This document shows positions 21,370-32,049 of a stretch of 64,000 bases of DNA, piece by piece (the stretch's first letter is position 1; the number at the start of each line of letters is the position of its first letter). The DNA is from Reticulitermes speratus. Lineage: Eukaryota; Arthropoda; Insecta; Blattodea; Rhinotermitidae. The stretch is taken from positions 28,088,635 through 28,152,634 of the forward strand of contig JAJKFL010000005.1 of the NCBI GenBank assembly GCA_021186555.1. Direction: 5' to 3'. A program made the translations under genes and the position numbers. The notes beneath the pieces were generated by a model, which searched no databases, was not told the origin of the DNA, and worked only from the letters and a program-made list of their open reading frames with translations.

Positions 21370-22730
21370 TGGCATTACAGTAACATACTCTCCGCCGTAT
21401 GCAGAGTGTTCCTTCAAGCCGAGTAGTTTCATTGCTGAATAACTCCCATCTCTAGTGCTAACCTATTGTTTAATACTAATTAGATACGTTTCAGCAGTTA
21501 TGAGGTGATAACATAGCTTATCCATGTAATATCCAACAGTATGAAGGTAAAGGTGGTTATGAGGTAATCTACTAAGAAAATTACACCCAAACCGAAGCAA
21601 AATTCTACACAGCACTAGGCAGAGGCTACGTACCGACGTCTTTTTACAAGGAAGCTTTAATGAAATAGCAGATAACAAGAACTGAGACGCAGGATGCAGA
21701 ATGACGGATCATAAACGTAATGAAAATAACACAATACCAGGGAAAAAACGTAACAATGCAACAAAGAAACCAACAGATAGCTAAAACGTTTAGAAGCAGT
21801 AGACCTATATCAAAATCAAATCCTCAATTTGCTCTCTCAATGTAAACGGAAGCACAGAAGTTGTATGAACGTCCTACAGGAAAATGGAAAAATCAGTTGC
21901 AATCTAGTACGCTGTCTGCAAGAGCAGAAGTTACGTTCTCGAAAATCCCCCGGTAGGTAAATATTGGAGTGGGCCAACGTAGAGAATAGAGGATTAAGTT
22001 CTCATGGCATGGTTAAATCGCTTGTTACATTCATAGCAGGCTTAGGTACCATGATTTAAAGAAAAATGTTGCTGTACGATGACAATTACGTGAAGTTAAC
22101 ACAGAGCAGTGAGACTGCATGTGTCCACTGCTCTGCCTAGTACATGAGTACTGGGGGGGGGGGGGGGGGGGCACAGGGCAAGATGAGTGGGTGAGAATTC
22201 ACAACATGGCGCATAGGCTAAACGAAAGCGGCTGATCTGAAAGTGCATTTCGGTGCCAAACTGTGCATACATAATCTTATCCGCAGTTGAAGAATTGGCT
22301 TACAGGAAGACAATCGTGTAAACATGGATTTGCGGCAGGAAATCAGTGGCTGGACAAGAATTGCCGTAATTTTAAGAAGAGGAATAGGGCAGGAGCTTAG
22401 TCCGTGGTGCTGTTGATGCTAATCCTAGTGATGATGGTGATACGTGTAAGTGAGGAAATGTGTGGGACATACAATTGCTCACTATTTCTTTGTTTGTCAC
22501 GTGGCAGTGCGTCCATCTGACCTTCAGTGGAAGTTGCAGTACGTTCACGAAAATAATTTAGCAGGGTTACGGAGTGAAGCTATCGTGACAGAGCAAGGAA
22601 ACATCCTGGGCTTGCCTGCAGACTGCTGACGGAAGTGTTGGCAGTCAATGAAAATAGCCTTGGATTTTCACTATTGCTTATAAGGCGGGGTGAGGGGGGG
22701 TCGAATACATCACTGTTAACCCGCTTCTTG
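21370..22730. other. No recognisable gene; 19-base G run
   Basis: No gene or familiar repeat is seen. A pure G run of 19 bases lies at 22153-22171. Confidence 0.5.
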
Positions 22731-22734
22731 TTTT

Positions 22735-22977
22735 CATGGCTCGACAGCCCTAGTGGGACTAAGCGTCATTATTGAGGTTTCGAGATCACAAGCAGACACA
22801 CCACATTCGGTAGGACTCCTTTGGACAAGTGATCGGCCCGTCTAAGAAACCTCTGCTTAACAGCACACAACAATCACAATAGACAGACGTCCATGCCCCA
22901 GCGAGATTCGAACCCGCAATCCCAGAAAGCGAGTGGCCGCAGACCCACGCCTTAGACTGCGCAGCCACCGGGATCGG
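22735..22977 (-). mobile_element. SINE family 4, near full-length copy
   Basis: On the minus strand the head cgatcccggtggctgcgcag and B box (complement of gattcgaacccgcaatcc) are clear. The body carries a block for which aggactcctttggacaagtg is the plus-strand view, and ends near gaggtttcgagatcac. Relatives lie at 27964 (+), 34472 (-) and 50476 (+). Confidence 0.8.
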
Positions 22978-22989
22978 CGAGCCCACTCA

Positions 22990-23580
22990 TTACCTTATCG
23001 TAATACTGAGACCCTCACTAACTAATCTTTGCCCTCGGCAGAGCAGCTCTCGCTGAAGCTGTATCGTATAAGGTTCCTTATAAGATAAAGCTTCTCCTCT
23101 GCAGTTCAGTTTGTCTTATTTCGTAGAAGAGTCTCGAATTACCGACCTCCACTTCTAAGCAGGCCTTGCAGATTCTGGAAGTATTTATTCACGTACAACG
23201 AAGCTCTTTTTTTCTTGAAATGCTGACAGATGCCGTTCGAAAATTACACAACATTTCTTACGAAGAGAGGGGAATACCCAGCATTTTCCATCCTTCAGAC
23301 ACTTCCTTGGATAGAGGTGTCAGGATTAACGCAACGTAACCGTGGGAAAAGTTTTTCCCAAAAACACGTGCTTCATGATTTTGCGCTTACAACTCGATGC
23401 ACCTTAAGGTGATGCAAAACGGAACATAAAGAACTGTATGGGTAGATATTGTCGTAGCACCAAGGTCTGTTTAATTTGGCTGTTTACCGTCCTACTTAAC
23501 AAACACCATGCAGCAGCCAAAATAAAATTCGGATGTGCTTATTTTATTTTTGTCCAGCACTGAACACATAATTCGATGCG
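22990..23580. other. No recognisable gene or repeat
   Basis: Nothing is recognisable. Confidence 0.5.
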
Positions 23581-23585
23581 TAATT

Positions 23586-23727
23586 TCAGGTTTCCGCAGC
23601 GATGTAAATTAGATCTGCGCCCTTCCGGGGTTTTACGCAGCGTAGAGTGGTAATAACGTACCGACGTTTCAGGACAACCTATCGGTCCCGTCTTCAAGGG
23701 TCAAGAAGACTTCTTGACCCTTGAAGA
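23586..23727 (-). mobile_element. Penelope-like terminal repeat with hammerhead-like motif
   Basis: On the minus strand this is homologous to 52225-52410 block by block: UUGAAGA (core with C3 changed), C, GGGACC...GUCC stem II, GAAA, CGUCGGUA, then the equivalents of attaccgc..gacgc and gcgcagatct...gcggaa-cctgaaat. At 23691-23726 the outer end runs into its own inverted copy (cttcaagggtcaagaag / cttcttgacccttgaag), a second sign of head-to-head organisation. Confidence 0.6.
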
Positions 23728-23729
23728 TG

Positions 23730-24520
23730 TAATTTGATTGTTACCAACTATTTGACAAACCGTTCTTTGACACGGCACTCTTGATATAGTATATTATTTT
23801 TATAAAACTTTCGTTAACATTTTTGGTGACACATATGTGCTTTGCAACAGTAACTGCTAATGAGCATGCTTTGTTCCAGATAATGTCTTTCTCACACCTG
23901 CTAACAACCTTGTATCTATGAATCATAATACGACTGAGCGTCTGTATCATGCAATAGCGCAGATAAGATGACGTAACAATCGGTCGATTCGCCTTGCTTA
24001 ACCGATCTCTTATTTCACCCAACTCGGAGCAAAGATTAGCGAGACGCTGAGTATTATATTGAAGCAAAAGTGCCTATATTCGCTCGTACCTATGATTGTT
24101 TTATTTGTCAATATAGCAGCTTCTAGCGCCTAACGGCTAACACGAATGGTAATGTACGTATAACGTAATATTGAGGAAATGCAATAAGTATTACATATTC
24201 TGAGTGTGTCTTAGTAGCCTTAGTTATCCAGCATGCAAAGCGCATGCGCCATTATATGTCATCTGTGTTCTTTCTGGCTGTACAATATTTTTCCACATTA
24301 TCACATAAACGGCAAGATTTTCGAAAAAAGTATTATTGAACATAAAATGTGTGTTTTGATTTTCTCTACAAATCTGTCTGAAATATTTTTCTTTATAAGA
24401 AGAATTCAGGGAGATATTAGCATAAATGTACATAGGTCTTCATGTAAATTGCCCATTATTCTTGTTAGATCTTAATGAACTTGAATTTTTTCAACAGATT
24501 TTCGAAAAATAGATAAGTAT
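23730..24520. other. No recognisable gene or repeat
   Basis: Nothing is recognised. The longest frame is a 108-codon minus-strand frame at 23741-24067 without a known domain. Confidence 0.5.
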
Positions 24521-24528
24521 GAAATTTA

Positions 24529-24711
24529 ATGAAAATACGTCCAGTCGGGGTTGTGTTGTTTCATGCGGAGGGACAGACAGACGGACGGACGGGCAGACAG
24601 ACATGGCGAAGCCAACAGTCGGTTTTTTGCAATTTTGCGAATGCACCTAAAAACTTAAAACGGAGAAATAACATCACAGTTAAAAAAGCTGGAGTGCACT
24701 CATCTGACTAA
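24529..24711 (+). repeat. Dispersed-repeat open frame with (ACGG/CAGA) simple run
   Basis: The frame begins MKIRPVGVVLFHAEG, crosses a GGACAGACAGACGGACGGAC simple run (24571-24602) and ends in FANAPKN-like sequence. From experience this order of segments recurs in many animal genomes as a repeat-derived frame of unknown origin. I cannot assign it to a transposon class from this copy. Confidence 0.45.
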
Positions 24712-24714
24712 AAT

Positions 24715-26075
24715 AGCACTAGGAACTAAGTTTCGAATCACAACCAAAAACTACTCAATAATTGTAAATCACTTTAACGGTTTTTGCTGCCGTACGTATT
24801 GGAAATATCGCGAAGTAAATTTAATATCTTTGGATATCCATTAGTATAGTACACATCTAAGGAAACAGAAAACTGATTTCGGATTTTAGGCCTGCATCTG
24901 TATGTGCAGAAATATTAAAGACTTAACTCTGTATGTCAAAGATAAGTTTGACGCTATATTTCTTTTAAGTCTGGATTCTGAAATGACAATTGTGATCCAA
25001 AAAAAGAAATATTCAGTTGAAAATCAGATATGCTCTTCAGGACCATCATACCAACTGACATGTCTGTTATTTTCCACCAAAAATAACCACCCATTTTTAA
25101 ATGACTAAAGTTCACTTTATTTCCTGTAGAATGGGGGGGTGGGGGCGTTTCACTTTTTTTTCCTCAGTGTTCGCATTTTTTCGTAACACGGAACTTATTC
25201 TGCCACCGACAGCTTTTTGATTCCGTTTTTCCGTGCACATATAAAGAGATCTGAGCAAGATCCACATGAATGGATTATCAAAGTGAAGTTCTAACGGCGA
25301 TCTTTCACATGAGAGAGAACCTTGCTAAGGTTTGGAAGGCTAATAGACTATGTAATAGGCTTTCTGTAGGGTGTAAAATCCGTTGGGCTTATGTAACAAG
25401 GCAAGGTGCAACAGGAGTGGGTGTTTGATTCAGCAACTGACGTATGGTCGCTTCTGTCAGCTCTTTTTACCCTGCTGAAGAAAGTAGAACTTTTAAAAGT
25501 GCTTTATGATATTCTCTCTTTTCTTCCTTCGCGCTGATTCCATTTGTGTGTGTAAAAATCACTTAAAGACATTTGTAATGTGATGTGAACAGTTAATGCA
25601 GTGACCTGTGATCATTTTTACATCAAAAGATTTTTACACTTTGAGTAACAGTGTTTGTCCTTTCAATTTGTAAAATGATCAGAGTGTGATGGCCGGAACA
25701 TGAATAAGAACAGTAAAGAATACAACATTTTGACTACAAAGCTTTCTCGAAAACAGCTATTTGGAAATTGTGGGAGGGAAGAACGTATGAGGCATGAATT
25801 AAATTTAACTGTCCAAGAAAGGTTCGTATAGCGAAATTCTATGAAAACGAAGATGGGCCTTCGGTTTCCACAGCAACAGACCTACTTACGAAAATGTTAG
25901 GGCACACTTGGTCTTCTTTATGTACTTAATTTTCTACCTATAAGCTACATCATTTTCCACAAGATTTAAGCTCTCCACGGGGGTTAAGGTACATACTGTG
26001 GTCTTTCTGGTAAAGACACCTGGATGTACTGTGATAGGCGGTACTAAGTTTGAGAATAATATACTGATGCTAACT
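24715..26075. other. No recognisable gene or repeat
   Basis: Nothing is recognisable. A G run near 25134-25144 is the only low-complexity feature. Confidence 0.5.
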
Positions 26076-26082
26076 CACGATG

Positions 26083-26465
26083 TCGTCCTCGGTGGACTAG
26101 TGGTTAGCGTGCTCGCCACTGGACCCAAGGTTTGCGGGTTCAATCCCGGCCGAGGTCGATGGAATTTTAAGGGTGATAAAAATCCGTAGCACAACTTCCA
26201 TCGGAGGGGTCCCATGTCGTAGATTTACGACATGTAAGAGAACCTTACGGGCATGAATAGAGATGTTTCGTAAGCAAAATTCAGCGGCCATTTCTCACCC
26301 AAGTCTCCTGATTGACTGCTAGATGGCTCTGGCAGCCTTATCAGGATGAATAGAACTTATGCAGTCGGTGGACTGGTCACCCACTACAGATGCACACTTC
26401 CAGACCAAGAAACCTCTGAAAGGAGGCCCTATGCTCCACAAGGAGCAACAGGAAGTAACTAACTA
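26083..26465 (+). mobile_element. SINE family 3, full-length copy
   Basis: The head is tcgtcctcggtggactagtg with TAGTGGTTAGC (A-box/D-arm, reminiscent of tRNA-Asp/Glu) and B box GGGTTCAATCCCGG. The first and last 9 bases of the 76-nt head pair with one mismatch. The body (ggtgataaaaatccg, catttctcacccaagtctcc, agatggctctggcag) matches 46127-46545. The 3' end is followed by a (TAAC)n-like stretch. Confidence 0.85.
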
Positions 26466-26749
26466 ACTGACGATAGAATGCAGGGTGATGGTCTTCTTAA
26501 GAGTGATAAAATTTTGGGTTCCTTAAAGGCAATGCTTGTTTAGAAGAGCTAGGAAACGTTCGCCTTTAGTGTTTTGTGAATATTAATCAATTCATGTAAA
26601 GTGATTGAGCATCGTATCTAACTGTGAAGCAGAAAACGCACAGGCCTATCCTCAGTTTTGTACAGAGAATGTTTCATATTTTCACCATCAACGAAGCGTG
26701 TTGCTTTGCAGGCTGCATGAAAGTAGTTTGGTTACAAAATTACAGTTAG

Positions 26750-26915
26750 TTTATTAATAAGGATTATTGCAGAGGGGCACAAATTCCGGGCGCCACGTAG
26801 CCTTGGTGATTACATTTTGTACGGTGGCGCCTAATATTTATGGGTACTCAGTATAGAACTGGCTTCACGTCACCCTTCTCACGCCTAGCCTCCTGGAGTT
26901 TTGAAAAATGTGTGC
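26750..26915 (+). repeat. Unclassified dispersed repeat (copy 2)
   Basis: Contains acggtggcgcctaatattta, ctcagtatagaactggc, and cacccttctcacgcctagcc, matching the minus strand of 6105-6205. The upstream half (ccgggcgccacgtagcc) is also GC-rich. Type unknown. Confidence 0.5.
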
Positions 26916-26919
26916 ACCC

Positions 26920-27955
26920 CTGGATTATAATACTAATTTTTGGAAGAAGTACCCGTTCTTCGTCCGGGACGTGGTTTCTTTCATTCTCAGTATTATTTTA
27001 GGCCTCTACAGCTATAAGTTCAGTAACGTGCTGTAAAGTTGTTATAACATTCGAATTAAATTAAAGTTGACTCTTTTAAGACGTAATTAAAAACGAAGAT
27101 TAAAAATCAGGATTCGAATTGCATAAAAAATTCTCCATCAATAGTAGCATATTGCGCCTGCAGCAGTAGCTACGTAGGCCATAATTTCAATGAATACGGA
27201 GTAAATTTTACGTTACAGGTGTTCTCACTTAGGTCCGCGGCAAGAAACAGAACACAAAAGTTTATATGTTTGATTAGACTAGATACATAAAAGCAATAAT
27301 TTACTTTCATGATCTCCATAGGCCAATGGTTGATATCAAAATTGGTCTGCAGATGTGTAAGCAGAGGAGCATTTAAAGAATTTTGTTAACCGATTCGTTG
27401 ATGCAAGTAAAAAAATATTGCTGGCCGATATTGTGCCTTGTCCCTGAAGACACTAATGTATTCATTTTATTCATCACACCGCGAGGTAACATCCCTTGAT
27501 GCCTTTTCAGAATGAGACCATCTAAATGCGTAAGCAACCTCTCCGGCCAGGATCTCACTCTCAGAATGCTCGACTTATGACACACAGAGAAATATTTCTT
27601 TTTAAGTACCCTGGATTACAAAGAGGTGTGTATTTTAGAAACTTCTTATACATGGCGTGTATATGGTTTGCCATTTCTTTTCCATTCCCCTCCGTGTAAT
27701 CTAATGTTGTGATGTTCAGTACGTAACGCTACAATAAAGCCCACAAATCTTCATTTCTATTGTAACAACAGAGGGGATGTCCAAACTCCCGTGATTATTC
27801 AGAGTCTTCTTGACTTGTAAATATGTGCCTTATTTCATTGAGACCTTTGGAGCAGAATGACTAGAATATAGGTATTGCATGTATTGTTCTTGTTTTAACG
27901 TAAAACGAACTTTACGTTTTACCCACACACCAATGTACTTTTCTTTTGTATGATT
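26920..27955. other. No recognisable gene or repeat
   Basis: Nothing is recognised. Confidence 0.5.
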
Positions 27956-27963
27956 CCCAAAGT

Positions 27964-28145
27964 CGATCCCGGTAGCCGCGCGGTCTAAGGCATGGGTCTG
28001 CGGCTGTTCGCTTGCTGAAGTTGCGGGTTTGAATCCCGCCAGGATCATGGATATCTGTCTGTTTTGAGTGTTGTCAGTTACAGGTCTGTGCGACGGGCCG
28101 ATCCTTCATCCAGAGGAGGTATACCGAGTGTGTGTATGTGTGTGT
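27964..28145 (+). mobile_element. SINE family 4 copy (3'-shortened)
   Basis: The head cgatcccggtagccgcgcgg with CTAAGGC, and B box GGGTTTGAATCCCGCC, are followed by the body blocks catggatatctgtctg and ctgtgcgacgggccgatcct. The copy then runs into a short (TG)n tract at about 28129-28148. Confidence 0.8.
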
Positions 28146-28149
28146 GTGT

Positions 28150-28635
28150 CACTGAGTACGATCAACTGCAAAAATAACCGTCCACACGTAAAATGAGTAG
28201 GTAGAAAAGGTCAGACTAAGAAAGGAAAAAAGGATTCCCAAAATAAGAATCTATTGTTTTCTGTGTAAATGTATGGCATTTTAGGTAATCTTATTAATAC
28301 GAGCTACATTGTTCAAGGGGTTAACAGCGCAGTGCCTCAGAAGTTCAATCGGCCCCAGTAATACCGGTGAAGATAAATTCTTGTAATCAAAAAAATATAT
28401 AGTCATCCATACAGTCGAACCCGCTTATAACGACATCGGTTTATGCGACACCTCGTCTATAGCGTCAGATATTCTGTGGTACAAATTAATTCCTTACCAT
28501 AACATTACACTCCTCGGTTAGAAAAACACTTTTTCATAAGGACACAAAATATTAAGTTCCATGCATGACTTCATAGACGAATTCGACTCAATAATATTAC
28601 GACAGTAAATTTATTTGTCAATTTGGGGAATAATA
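28150..28635. other. No recognisable gene or repeat
   Basis: Nothing is recognised. Confidence 0.5.
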
Positions 28636-28639
28636 CGTC

Positions 28640-28870
28640 ATTTTGAGTGTTTAGACCTCAGAGGCAGAGTAACGCGAAGGTGGAGAAGAGAAAACTGCTT
28701 AATAAGGAAATGCATACTTGTTGATTTTCTTGAGGTACTATTAGTGTGATAAAGTCGAGGCACACGGCATGCCACTGATGGTGAAGGCACTACACTTCTT
28801 GTAAACGCTGTGAATACAACCCAGCGACACGGCGTCACATCACACAAGACTTGAATCTTCAGCAGCACCG
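28640..28870 (-). repeat. Repeat-derived open frame (VLCDVTPCRW type)
   Basis: The minus-strand frame (28638-28868) reads KIQVLCDVTPCRWVVF and then low-similarity sequence. Frames with this opening are, from experience, a very common repeat-derived signature in insect genomes. It is not a host gene, and the parent transposon is not identifiable here. Confidence 0.45.
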
Positions 28871-28979
28871 CCTAGAGAGGCTAAAGTCTCGCAAGGCGAG
28901 TGACAGTTGAACTTAGCACACATGAGGGATACGTAATGTATGCGGAAGTTGGTCTGAAACCCTGAATGTAAGAAATTAT

Positions 28980-29075
28980 TCGGGAAAGCTCCACATGTGT
29001 CGAGATGGGACGAAAGTATTAAAGTCTGTCTTGAAGATGAAGTGTGTGAGTGTGGATTCATCTGGCTTATAATAG
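28980..29075 (+). mobile_element. LINE 3'-end remnant
   Basis: A short frame reads GKAPHVSRWDESIKVCLED, which lines up with the [17 protein letters not shown] segment of the LINE family. The neighbouring sequence is too decayed to extend it. Confidence 0.45.
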
Positions 29076-29079
29076 GTTC

Positions 29080-29615
29080 AGTGGTGGGCATTTGTGAACA
29101 GGATAATGTTCGGCTTGTATTACAATACTTGGCCTTTTTTGACGAAACATGTACTATCAACTTTAGAAGAAGGACTGTGTTACAGGGCCTTAAGTCTACA
29201 TAGTTTAATTATACATCGACATCTCATCTTGTTTGGTACAGAAACATTGTTCTAGCGAACAAATAGTTACTGCGTGTGGACCGAACTTCCAGCGGCCGGC
29301 AGAAGGCCTTTTGTTGGACACCCTTTCCCTCAGGTAAGGGTGGTGGAGAGGAAGATATTTGCTCATGTGGAAATGCACTGTATGCGATGGATGTTACCCC
29401 TTCATACAAGTCAGCTAGTGTTATGATAAGTGTTCGTAATCGAATTACAAATGGATCAGACGGCAATAACGGATTTGCTTCCAAAATAGCACGACAGACA
29501 CCGTGAAGAATATTTCTGTTATTCTGTTTAAGCAATAGAGTCACACAGTGCACAGAATAAATATATGTATTAACCTACTGGTCGAAGATATTAACAAAGA
29601 GGTTCGTATTTTCTG
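29080..29615. other. No recognisable gene
   Basis: A 109-codon minus-strand frame (29224-29553) overlaps a 76-codon plus-strand frame. Neither has a domain I recognise. Confidence 0.45.
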
Positions 29616-29619
29616 GGAT

Positions 29620-29700
29620 GTTACGCCGTGTTGACTGATAAATAGTTACGGACGTTTCGAAAGATAGTGTTTTTATCTTTAGCAACACGGTCGTGAGAAC
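29620..29700 (-). mobile_element. Penelope-like terminal-repeat fragment, decayed hammerhead
   Basis: On the minus strand CUAAAGA, an AAAGAU...AUCUUU stem and GAAA-C-GUCC-G-UA appear in ribozyme order. The flank gttacgccgtgttgactgat matches the other family members. Confidence 0.45.
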
Positions 29701-29704
29701 CTAG

Positions 29705-30230
29705 ACACTCGCGTATCCTGACGCGTTTGGTTAACATGAAGTGGTAGCATGTTCAGTTGATTAACGTCGTCAAACGCAAGTTTTGTGAATTTAAATTTTT
29801 GTTAATTTACTTCCAAAGAATCTACGTTTCCCGGGAGGCGAATATTAATATTGTAGCAGGGCGTGTCTCCGAAACGTTGCATGCTTTACAGTGTCGTAAC
29901 CCGAGTACGCCACATTGCGAGTATCATTACCCTTCACCCTACATGTTTCGACTGTCGCCAAGAAAGTAAAAGCTACAATCAACTTTAGGCCCATAATTGT
30001 TAATTCTGACTTGAACATTGATTGATCTCCCTACTTAGGGGTCTGTAGTTCAGAAGGTACAATACAGAGCTGAAATTTTGCTTTTAGGTTGAAAGTTTCA
30101 TTTCTGGTAGGCCTGCTAGCTAAAGCTTACATATCTACCTTTTTCGTAAGATATGATACCTACGTCCGTAAGACAAGTTTTATCTGTATCCATATAATAC
30201 TATTGGATGTCGTGATCTGTAATTTAGATG
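29705..30230. other. No recognisable gene or repeat
   Basis: Nothing is recognised. Confidence 0.5.
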
Positions 30231-30231
30231 G

Positions 30232-30420
30232 ATGTTGAGCAAGTGGATAGCACATCTGCTTCTCATTCTAGAGGCGCCGTATTCAAATATCGGCCCTGCG
30301 ACCGGCTCATCTGAGGTTCGTCATGGTTTTTCTCAGTCCTTGCAGTGTAGTAATGGGGCCTGAAATTAAGCCACAACCGCTTCATTCCACATGTTTTTAA
30401 AAGAATCATTCTATCATTCG
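30232..30420 (+). mobile_element. SINE family 6 copy
   Basis: A tRNA-like head (gcaagtggatagcacatctg) and degenerate B box (attcaaatatcggccc) precede a body with ggtttttctcagtccttgca and ccacaaccgcttcattccac, the counterpart of ccacgaccgctgccttccac in the 3046-3245 copy. Confidence 0.6.
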
Positions 30421-30703
30421 ACGTTATGTAACAGGCCTAGTATTTGTGTTTTGGCTCCCAGCACTGACATTTAAGTGGCGTATAGTACAATATTACCTTT
30501 TCACTACGCCTGTCGCCCACCTGTATAATGTAGGGCCTAGTAGTTGTCTTTTCATCGGGGCTCACGAATTTAAAGACACGCCACTAGCCTACGTAAAACC
30601 TCATCAATTTAAAGCGTCATTAAATAAAAGAATGAGAACTAAATTCGTGACTGGCAATTGTTTATTGCCGATTCATAATTTTAAAGTTTAATTATTCTGA
30701 ATA

Positions 30704-30945
30704 AGGGCAGCCGTGGTAGCTCAGGGATTACAGTGACTAGGCTACGGGCCGAGCAACTGATGAATCGCAGACCGTGGTTCCTTTCCCGGCAGTGGCAAGA
30801 GATTTTTCTGTTCTCCAAAGCGTCCAGGTTGGCTTTGGGTCTTACCCAGCCGCCTGTCGATGGGTACCGTGACGTGACGCCGACCACTTGCCACCATCTA
30901 TTGTTGGGATTGAGAATGAGTGTGCTATACCTTCTACCCTGAGTA
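30704..30945 (+). mobile_element. SINE family 2 copy
   Basis: The head gggcagccgtggtagctcag and a degenerate B box (ggttcctttcccggc) precede the family 2 blocks tctgttctccaaagcgtcca, tgggtcttacccagccgcct and gatgggtaccg. The tail is decayed. Confidence 0.75.
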
Positions 30946-30949
30946 AGAA

Positions 30950-31455
30950 CTAATACCATGGGCGATGATTGAATTAGAAGAGTACAAATTGTGGCCCCTT
31001 TTATGTGTATTTTTCTTCATAACTTACCCTTTAAACCCTAGTGGTTCCTTTATGTAACACCAGGTTAAGCATTCTAAACTTATACGTTCTGGCTACAGAG
31101 CGTGTTGATGTTTTGTATGGATCTCGGAACAAACTGCGATTGTTTCCTTACACAGTATTAACTGACTGGTGTTAGAGAGTCCGTTTACTTTGCGGGAATC
31201 TTGAAATATAATTCAGGTTAAGTTTCGTGTCTTAATCCCGACAGTCCACTTGCCATCACCTTACCTTCTTCACTCTCCGACGTCTTTACCTTGTTACCAA
31301 CGTGCGTTTACCAAAAGGACGAGCGGGCACTGCCTGGGAACCTTCACAGCAGCAAACGTTTCTGACTCCTCCCACCCCCACCCCCTCAGTTTTAATAATA
31401 AGCGCAGTTACTCTCACTTCAACCCTCCCCCCACCCCTCCCGTCTTTTCTCTCTC
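30950..31455. other. No recognisable gene; C-rich patch
   Basis: No gene is seen. A C-rich strand (cccaccccca, cctccccccacccct) lies at 31370-31442, just before the SINE at 31461. The 141-codon plus-strand frame (31250-31675) crosses this patch and the SINE, so it is not a gene. Confidence 0.55.
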
Positions 31456-31460
31456 ATATT

Positions 31461-31640
31461 CCTGTTTAAAAGCCGTACCGTGGCCCAGACGGTTAGTCCC
31501 GGGCCTCTCACAGTGGCGACCCGAATTCGATCACTGGTGTCTCTGCGGGATTTCTGATGGACAAAGTGACACTGGCATAGGTTTGTCTCCGAGTACTTCG
31601 GTTTTTCCCCCGTCGGTATCCCTTCACAAATGCTCTATAC
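31461..31640 (+). mobile_element. tRNA-derived SINE interrupted by a MITE
   Basis: The head gccgtaccgtggcccagacg with TTAGTCCCGGGC and a B-box-like ccgaattcgatcactgg is followed by a short body ending at tgctctatac. The sequence resumes after the hAT MITE at 31968 (tcatctttatctacagaatg), so the MITE inserted into it. Confidence 0.55.
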
Positions 31641-31959
31641 CAGCGGTCGCCAACCGGTGGTCCGCGGACCACTGATGGTCCGCAAGAAAAGTTTGGTGGT
31701 CCGTGGAGATATTTGGACATTGCAATTTTTATGTTTATTATACTGTTTCATTATATTCTGATTCGTCTTCGCAACAAATATCACACTAATAATTTTGTTA
31801 TAATTAAACAAGTGCATTTCATATTAATGAAATGGAACTTTTATGATCATTATTTTATAGATGTTTGTACCTTTTTAAAAAAAATTCATGTTAGTGGTCC
31901 GCGGGATTCAAAATTGTGAGTTTAGTGGTCCGTGAGGTCCGAATGGTTGGCGACCGCTG
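31641..31959. mobile_element. hAT-type MITE with 8-bp target-site duplication
   Basis: The terminal inverted repeats begin CAGCGGTCGCCAACC at the left (31641) and are mirrored by ggttggcgaccgctg at the right (31945-31959). A perfect 8-bp duplication, ctctatac, occurs at 31633-31640 and 31960-31967. The subterminal GGTGGTCCGCGGACC palindromes and the internal tggtccgcgg/gtggtccgtgag repeats are typical of hAT MITEs. At 319 bp it encodes nothing and would need a transposase supplied elsewhere. Confidence 0.93.
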
Positions 31960-32014
31960 CTCTATACTCATCTTTATCTACAGAATGACAAATTGGCAGA
32001 TGGCTGGGAACATT

Positions 32015-32016
32015 CC

Positions 32017-32047
<31 letters not shown>

Positions 32048-32048
32048 A
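32015..32048 (+). repeat. Poly-C / poly-A junction
   Basis: A run of 23 Cs (32015-32037) runs directly into 11 As (32038-32048). The spurious Pro/Lys-rich frames crossing it (31916-32113 and 31993-32229) are artefacts. Confidence 0.95.
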
Positions 32049-32049
32049 C

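Noticed and set aside
29224..29553. 109-codon minus-strand frame
   Set aside because: No recognised domain, and a shorter opposite-strand frame fully overlaps it. There is no evidence beyond length.
31250..31675. 141-codon open frame
   Set aside because: It crosses a C-rich patch, a SINE and the end of a MITE. The Ser/Pro-rich composition is a by-product.
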